NCBI GenBank assembly: GCA_930367205.1
Contig: OV884009.1
Location: forward strand, 122,458,639 to 122,522,638
Source of the DNA: Acanthosoma haemorrhoidale
Lineage: Eukaryota; Arthropoda; Insecta; Hemiptera; Acanthosomatidae
DNA: 64,000 nucleotides
Direction: 5' to 3'
In this document: in pieces, positions 56,971 through 64,000 of the stretch
How positions within the stretch are numbered: the first letter of the stretch is position 1
Layout: the number at the start of each line of letters is the position of its first letter
Notes under the pieces: generated by a model
Told to the model about the DNA's origin: nothing
Databases searched by the model: none
The model's input: the letters and a program-made list of their open reading frames with translations, nothing else
Program-made: the position numbers and the translations under genes

Positions 56971-58680
56971 GTGGGGAAAAGAAATTCATTTGGCGGAAGG
57001 GGGGGAAGGGGTGCTGGATCATGGAAGAAAATACTCAAGTTTAAAATGAGAATATTAGGGTTCTTCTTATTTTTATTTTTATTCTTTATCTTTCTCCTTT
57101 TCATAAATTTGTAAGTCTTGTTAGTTTTATTTAAAAAAAAAATCATCGTTTAAATATTAATTTGGTGCAGATATGGAAATTATGTATTGATTTGAAGATA
57201 GATATACTAGTTATAATATTTTTTGATGTACTAGTTGATGTTAACTGCTAAATTTTACATTAAACACCTTGAAGGTAAAAAGTTATTATTTATCAGTTTA
57301 TGACTAGTACCGAGTGAGCGATATCAGTATCAAGTCATTAATATGTTAATGTTAAATGATGGATATTTTACCTACGAGTGACCCATGATGTTCATATAGA
57401 GAACTCCCTCAATAACTCCTAGCATCCCGGTGTTTCTCTTCAGAAATATGGATTCATTGGTCGTGGCACCTTTCATATGTACTTGTCTTCAACGTATTCA
57501 GTAAATAATGTTGTTTGCTGTTACTGGTGGATCAGCACTTAGTCGTTCAATTTATATTTAGACACCATGCCCATACCTGCAGACAACTTTATAAACATGT
57601 AACCCGTTGTTTAATTTTTGGTTTAATTTTACCTGTTTACGATGTTTTAAATTATTTAAATGTTTGAAGGGAATAAAGTAGTGAAACAAATAAAATAATT
57701 ATTTTTGGTCAGAAACATGGAGTAGCTTTTTTATAAATATTAAATTAATTTAGAGCTACACTCGCTTGGAGACCTCTCGCCATTAAAGCTGCTGTTGGCA
57801 ATGATTTTCAAAAATGTTATTGTTAAGCTAGAGTGAAAAGAGAGTTAAATCAGTGAATACTTGACTTACCTCGGTGGAAGCAGAAGTGATAATAATTGAG
57901 GAGGTATTGAGAGGGAAAATTGAAGGGATGCGTGCTGGCCATGCCAAGTACTTCAATCCACGCCTCCAGGCCTAGCCAAACCCCTTTACAAATATTTTCT
58001 TAATTTTCAAAAGAAATTCACTTATCAATTCCGAAGGTTCGTCTTTATTGGTTTACTTACCCGAGGGGGTTCATTTCGGATTTCTTCCTTTTACATTTTG
58101 CATCGAATAGTGTAACGATATTTATTTCCAAAAGAACAAAAAATAAATTTTTATTATTTTTGTTTTTTAATATTTGTGGAACCTCCAGAGACAAACTTCA
58201 ATTTATAAAATGTGCATGGAACTCTTTTTTTCTTCATATAAACAGTAGGAGTAATAAATATTAAATTACTGGAAATAATTTAAACTTAAGTTTAAAACTA
58301 ATTAAAGATGACAAGGCTCAAAAAACATAGTTAATAGTTTTTAGGATTTCGTTGTTTTATTTCAAAACCAGAAACCCTTAAGTTTCCTGCCTGTCCTATG
58401 AGTCCTCTGATCTATCTGGAGTTTTTTCGAAGACAATATGGAGATACATTTTAAATGGTACTCCAATTCGATAAAATGAAGAAATGAAAAATAAAACGAC
58501 CTCCATTGGATATTCTAGTTAAGATTTTGAGAGTAAATTTGCAGCCTAATTGACTTTCGTCAGTATAGCAATGACAACTATGAGGGCTTTCCATATCCTG
58601 TCTGTTTGCTGTACCGAGTAGATATCACAGCTCTGTCTTAAGCGTAATTGATACTTATTCTAAACTCGATATTTTTACAG

Positions 58681-58740
58681 GGAAGCTTCGACGTAACGGA
58701 GGCCACGCGAGCTCCCGGCGTGCAAACAGACAGATGTTAA
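58681..58740 (+). other. Candidate terminal exon or conserved GC island
   Basis: After CGATATTTTTACAG the sequence becomes GC-rich and reads GSFDVTEATRAPGVQTDRC followed by TAA. A second frame is also open. It may equally be a non-coding regulatory island, since GC-rich sequence with CCATTGTTTG and TTAATAATTAG words continues past the stop. Confidence 0.25.
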
Positions 58741-59058
58741 TAATTAGCTGAAGCGACCCTTCGCCATTGTTTGGTGCACACTGCTTAGGCAAACCTGGCC
58801 TCCAATATTATAACTCCAATATAGGAGGCGGTGGCTGGCCTAGGTCCTGCCCTCCGGGCATTCTCCCTTTATCACTCCCCATTCAAACACAAATCACAGT
58901 GTGTACTATCAGACAGTATTATTATTTTTATTAAATAAAACTAATTTTTATATTTATGTACATATATAAATTACTACAGTCTAAACGATCAATGTATACA
59001 AATATGAATAGTAATTTTTGCCAGGTTAATCTAATATTATTCAATTAATGTATATATA

Positions 59059-59252
59059 AGTTATCGTCTCCCGGCTGTAGATGACAAAAAAAAAAAAAAA
59101 AAAAATGAATAAATAGGTTACGAATAATACACAATGGTTCGGTTTATAACTGACTTTAATCACCTTCTCGTCCTCTGTATATACCTTACGGGTCTGTTTA
59201 CATTAGGCTATGTGGAATTAGGCGTAACATTCCTGTACCACTAGCCATAACT
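59059..59252 (-). repeat. Solo LTR of the Phe-primed family
   Basis: On the minus strand it starts AGTTATGGCTAGTGGTACAG and ends GGGAGACGATAACT, matching the LTR at 15029-15214. It is flanked by TATA (59055-59058) and TACA (59253-59256), a 4-bp duplication with one change. It has no internal sequence on either side and includes a 22-base A run at 59086-59105. Confidence 0.85.
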
Positions 59253-59272
59253 TACAAATATATAAATATATA

Positions 59273-59569
59273 TGTAAGACAATTATTGAAGGTGGGGTGA
59301 ATAAATTGAAATCAGTTTCTCTGTAAACAAAGTTAGCAATTTTATTCACCATATATTATATTATAACAATTATTAATATTGATTTACACAATATTACCTG
59401 TAAACAAAGAAACGACAATTACAGTTTATAACTATCACTTCTCTATTCACACTATTTACAAGTTTTGTTACCTAACATAACCTTTTCTATCTGATTGCTG
59501 CTCCATCTGGTGGCAGCCAGTGGAAGCAGCGCGGCAAATTCAAATTAATGAGAGAATACTTTCATTACA
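59273..59569 (-). repeat. Solo LTR of the separate-lineage element
   Basis: 297 bp, TG...CA, the reverse complement of 11633-12049 without the MITE. It is flanked by TATA on both sides (59269-59272 and 59570-59573), compatible with a 4-bp duplication, though the context is low in complexity. Confidence 0.87.
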
Positions 59570-59576
59570 TATATAT

Positions 59577-59740
59577 ATGTCAGTGGGAGTCCTGGCAATG
59601 GCCAGTTTCTCCAATCATGTCCTATTGTATGAATGAGCGAGTGAATGATGACTGTAAAAATGGTATGAATGAGATCATTTATCTGTATTATTATTGCCTT
59701 ATAAAAGGCAGATTGTAATTATTGCACAATAAAGAACTAC
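59577..59740 (+). pseudogene. LINE-B 3' untranslated fragment
   Basis: It starts CAGTGGGAGTCCTGGCAATG and ends AGGCAGATTGTAATTATTGC plus AATAAAG, like the 3' ends at 19431 and 53685, but lacks the middle block. No coding sequence is present. Confidence 0.78.
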
Positions 59741-59759
59741 ATTGATATGTTGATATATA

Positions 59760-59919
59760 AGTTAAGGACTGGGCACTGTCGGTACACAGTCTTAATACCA
59801 AATCCTCGGGATGTAAACATTCCGATTGTATGTGTATAGTACAAGACTAACGTTTGATCTCATCATTTCTATACCTCTTTCTCGATCTTTTTTTAGTTTT
59901 ATTCTCACGAACGGTAAGT
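59760..59919 (+). repeat. Probable diverged solo LTR, Phe-primed type
   Basis: It starts AGTTAAGGACTGGGC, holds CTCGGGATGTAAACATTCCG, which resembles the copy 1 LTR segment that is inverted between its two LTRs, and ends ACGGTAAGT. TATA lies on both sides (59756-59759 and 59920-59923). Overall similarity to other LTRs is limited, so this is a structural call. Confidence 0.5.
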
Positions 59920-60089
59920 TATATATTTATACATATAATGTACGCATTATATAATATAATAATCTATAATTATAATAATAATATAATTTAAGTTAGTGAT
60001 CTTAGACTAACCTGGGGAAAACCACTATTTATATAATGTACATAAATACTATAAAGGGAAGTTTAATAAAATAATTTAAACGCAAGGAT

Positions 60090-60501
60090 ATCCCAGTTTG
60101 CAGTGGCGCTTTGTTCTCGGTAGCCCCAGGCCTGGTCTGGGTCATACCTGGGTCATACCCAATACCTGCTCTGGGTAGAGGGTGAGGATTTCCAGCCTCT
60201 AACTGGATTGTTTGCAGCTGCGTCTTTTATTGTTTACTGTTGTATTAAATGGAATTATTAATTAAGTCTCCAGTCATTGTTTATAAATTTATTAAATACA
60301 ATCAAGTTAGGAGCATAACCACACATTACATGTTTATTATACCTGAAGGTTCCACTGCCGTTACAAACAGTGTTACCACATTTACAACATTTACAATGAC
60401 TTATGGCTTAGTAATGTTATTTACATTTGTTTAAATTAATTTACAACATATATACAATAGAGTATAGGGTGATTTATCTTATGTAGTTAGCGGTCGCTAC
60501 A
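60090..60501 (-). repeat. Truncated CsRn1-like LTR
   Basis: GCAGCTGCGTCTTTTATTGT, ATTTACATTTGTTTAAATTA and TAGAGTATAGGGTGATTTAT are shared with the last part of the LTR at 20115-21019, and it ends with the same GTTAGCGGTC...CTACA at 60501. The left part is missing or diverged. No internal sequence follows, so it is a solo or broken LTR. Confidence 0.75.
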
Positions 60502-63500
60502 GAGGTAAAATTAGGGCGTATGTGGGTCCTAGGCATCAAGCTGAACCTCTAGGGTCAGACCATTGAAGTGAAGTACCGCAGAAGGAAGGACCACTTGAAC
60601 TTCACTATATTATTATTAAGCAGTGGGTGGTTAGCAGATCTTCACAAGATAAGATTTTGAGAGTGTTTGTAGATTGGCAATCACAAGCAGAGAAGTGGTA
60701 TGAAATTTTATTCAAAAAAAGAACATTTGCCATTTTCTAGAACGAAGGAAGTGCGGTCTGTGATGGAAGCGGGGATTTGTATTGGTGGTCTGGATCCATT
60801 TAGATTCTAAAAGGTTGCCCGAATCCGCTGTCACATGGAAGGTTTCAAGAGTATGATACAGTCTGGAAGCGTTACATACTTCCGTATGCGGTATGATGAT
60901 CGATCATGGTGAGCCAATATCGGAATCCATTGGATGGTTGTATGCGTCCTATCAAATTCAAGTACACGTGCTTGAAACATGCGTTTGCTTGGAATTTTCC
61001 TGAGGACGTCACAGTGTGTTAGGCATATTTTCGAATTTTGTCATGCGATCCTGATGGAACCCTTTCCATTCATCATGGTCCTTGTTAATATTCGTATTGG
61101 GATTATTGGCCTTTTAGCAAGTCCAAATTTCCTTCACATACTACGTTTACTAACCATGTACAGATTAAATTTGGAAAACACAAAGATGGTAGACATGTCT
61201 AATTAAGACATACTATAAGATCAATAGAAGATTATAGAAATATCGCACGGATTATATACTTCGTTTTCTTCCTTCCCAAGTCCCATGTTGTAAGGTGTCT
61301 CTTTGACGAACAAGCCCCTTCTTGAAGCACCTTCTTTACGAACATCAGTCCTAGTGTTAGGTCAACTTATTGGCCCAGGCCTTCGGTCCTGGGGCCTTCG
61401 TAATTGAGGGCAATTTCAAGAGGAAAGGCCGCACTCCTGTGGTAGTGCTGCCGTAGACCGTGGACCATAGATAGGAGTGGGAACAGTGACTATCGTCGGT
61501 TGAAGTGAACTTCACGAAGTGACAGTCACGTTGATCAAGCCAGAACAAGTTGATAAGTGAGGAAGTAGTTTTCTACTCTACTCACTATGCCATCAATAAG
61601 GGAGTAGAGGAGACAAAGCAGCCGCGGACATGGCTGATGACAGAGAAGAATTAGCGGAGAGCAGAGACAAAACAAATGGCTGGCTAGCAACCGAATTAAA
61701 GACTTCAATAACAAAACAGTAGCAATTGAAAACAAGCTAATGAGTGAAAGTTTCATTTTGTATCATTTTATTTTTCCATTATTTCTAGTCTTTTAATGGG
61801 GTTCCTTTTTTTTTAAAAAAAAAAAACACTACATCAAGTAAAAGTAAATGAGAGGAGAAAACGTCTTAGTTGTCCAAGGGCCAGACTAATACTGACAAAA
61901 TAATTCAGTAAAAATATCAAATAGTCATTTGACAACCTCAAAGCTAAAGAACCTGCACCATCTTTTGAAATTGTTCTTTTACTTTGTGAATGTGACTTTC
62001 AAAAACATAATTTAGTCGGGAAATATAAAAAATAAAATAACTATTCTTATGGTTGTCCCCCTTTCCATTCCCTTCTCGACGGAATTCTCTCATAGCTACA
62101 ATGTCATGAAATTATTATTAAATAAATGTAATGAGAACGAAAACATGTTAATTTCAATATAAATGGTGGTTCTGATTTCATGATTAATGACTGGTTTAAA
62201 TGCTTTTTACTTCATGTGTAACGAAATCAGACGATAGTATATATTTAATTTGACTTGTGTAGTTCTATTGTAATCGTGAGTATATTGAGAAATAATCCTA
62301 TTAGGGAGCCATTTGGAGGAAAGAGCGGAAAAGATAGGGAGGGGGAGTGAGCTAAATAATTGAGCCAAAGCTTTTATCTGCTCCCTTTAGTTGGTCGGCA
62401 GAGCAGTCGTCCCATGGGGGCCCGCCCTTTAATGCTGTTAAATATTCAAAAACGCCTCCCAGGGGAAGCCCTTATCAACAGGTATGATTAACACCAACTC
62501 TAAATTATTTTGATTCCTTGCAGTTTATTTATGAAACAAATCTCTTATTTTATCATGGACCTTGTTTTCTACTGGATGGGTCTTCCCAATCCTAAACTCC
62601 TGATCTTTGTCTTTCTGTGTTTCACTATTGTCATTTCAATTGTTGAAATGATCCTTTTGATTTTAAAGTTAAGAGCTAAGTCAACAATTATCTGGATTTC
62701 ACTCCATGTTTTGGTTAGCATGTAATAACGGAAGTAGGTAAAAAAGTTGGTATCAACTTTTAAGCTAAGCCACAGGAATTTAATATTATCAATCCCCTTG
62801 GTTAAGAGCACATCTTTACATGAACACAGAAAAAAATAGAAATTTATCCACAATTTAATCACTTCGGGCAAGTATTTTAACTCAAAATTGCATATTTTGT
62901 GTGTTTGTTGATGGGTCAGTAGATTACCCATGTTATTAATTTTCACCTACTAAAATTTTGACTATAGTTGAAAAATTAGAAAGGAGTTTCGAACACGAAT
63001 GAAATGGTTCTTGTAATTATAGTTTACAAAGGAAGTATACGGGGAAGTATGAAAGAAGAAACTGTTACAATACGGAGAAGCTGCTCATGGGTGAAGATGA
63101 AACAGTTGTAGGACTACAAATGGATGAGGTATGGAAAAGCCTGAAAGTAGTTATAAAGAAGAGAGGAGATGAGGGCCACAGGGAAAATAAGAAAGCGTGA
63201 TGAAGAACCTGTTAAACTATTGCAGGAGCAAGACGAAGCTAGGCTTAGAATCCTACAAGGGCCACAATGAAACAATTTTCAGTCCAATGTGAGGAGACAG
63301 CAGAAAAAAGTGGGAAAAGTGGGAAAAGTTGCAGGAATTTGGTGTGAGGCTAAATTAATCGGTTAATTTCAAGGAAGGAAGCATGTGAAAGAAGGGATAA
63401 GATGGCTCAAGCTAGCGCATTACTATCAGTGAAAAACTTTCGATATCATTAAATAAATAAAACATTGAGCACATACAAAAAATATTTTTTTATTAACTAA

Positions 63501-64000
63501 CCATTACTGAAACATAACTAGAAAGGAAAACAATATTATTTTTACAAGTCTGTTTAGTCACCAACTTGTTTACCCAGATGTAGTAAAAATCATCTTCATT
63601 AGAGCAATGAGCTCATTTTTGACACATCTGGCACGAGACCCATCCTTCAGTGAACTGAGCATAAAAATACCACACTAAATTCAGGCAACATCATTTTCTT
63701 TTTCGTACAAGGTAACCAACTCTACCGCCACCCTCAAAATGGAGTGGGGATATATTCGGGCGACATAAACCTCTGATGACCTGAGATCTCTTTTGATCTT
63801 GACCAGGCTGGTCGTTCTAGCCAGTCCGGCCTGTCCTTTCAGTCGACCCCTTCGTATCATCAAATCAGAATATCAAAGACATCCTTGACTAACAACATTG
63901 AAATAAATAAGAATTTCGGGCTGACTAGAATTTATCCTTGAAATTGCAGTATTTTATGATATAGCGTTAACCATTAGTTATTAGTTATATTTATCATTTC
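60502..64000. other. Unassigned sequence to the window end
   Basis: No recognisable gene. Decayed coding-like stretches occur at 60640-61000, 61357-61548 (minus; CHFVKFTSTDDSHCSHSYLW) and 63040-63350, but none has a domain I know. A GC-richer patch at 62330-62481 ends in AACAG|GTATGA, which could be a donor site. Nothing here supports a named feature. Confidence 0.4.

Larger units (their letters stand above)
55161..59058. other. AT-rich sequence with two weak candidate exons
   Basis: Mostly low-complexity AT. Long hydrophobic frames around 56528-56962 come from T-rich DNA and I do not accept them as genes. Two splice-flanked open stretches are listed separately. A GC-rich island covers 58681-58870 and includes an imperfect 12-bp inverted repeat (58798-58809 with 58818-58829). 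Confidence 0.45.

Overview
This window looks like a repeat-dominated piece of an insect (at least arthropod) nuclear genome. It is AT-rich and contains several Ty3/Gypsy LTR retrotransposon lineages, Jockey-like LINEs, a mariner-type MITE, a decayed Tc1-type transposase, and an IS630/Tc1-superfamily transposase of the kind annotated DUF4817 + DDE_3. I find no convincing complete host gene, tRNA, rRNA or CRISPR array. The species cannot be named from this sequence.

Layout. 1-2640: Mag-like Ty3/Gypsy copy (minus), cut by the window edge. 2664-7661: complete but decayed Gypsy element of a family primed by tRNA-Phe (minus, two LTRs). 7677-11626: relative of that family (plus), head to head with the previous copy. 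11633-15028: a different degenerate Gypsy element (plus) carrying a mariner-type MITE in its 5' LTR. 15029-17004: rearranged Phe-primed pieces in opposite orientations. 17005-17288: LINE scrap. 19431-21262: LINE 3' end followed by an old CsRn1-like LTR. 24758-25800: LINE reverse transcriptase. 27117-27717: a copy of the 20.0-20.5 kb sequence lying between 40-bp direct repeats. 30150-44408: tandem Phe-primed elements sharing one LTR. The left one is a chimera carrying a retroposed insert; the right one holds a young CsRn1-clade element (37852-43692) with near-identical LTRs and a 5-bp target duplication. 47370-50887: two decayed DNA transposons and a long GA microsatellite. 53685-55160: LINE inserted in a LINE. 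59059-59919: three LTR-like sequences within 860 bp. The rest is AT-rich sequence with little recognisable content.

How the parts relate. The Phe-primed copies share a tRNA-Phe primer-binding site, a T-rich leader, CCHC gag, protease-RT-RNaseH-integrase order, and a stem-loop directly before the polypurine tract; most insert beside TATA. Their defects differ from copy to copy, including a missing gag cysteine, an altered protease DTG, YMDD to YMDY, and lost integrase zinc ligands. The order of events can be read from the nesting: Phe-primed element first, CsRn1 element later; LINE-B first, LINE-A later; LTR first, MITE later.

The most unusual observations are the 40-bp-flanked templated insertion, an exact 18-bp inversion inside one LTR of a pair, a fold-back junction at the palindrome formed at a primer-binding site, and the conserved pre-polypurine-tract stem-loop. 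Three weak plus-strand candidate exons lie at 52961, 56878 and 58681.
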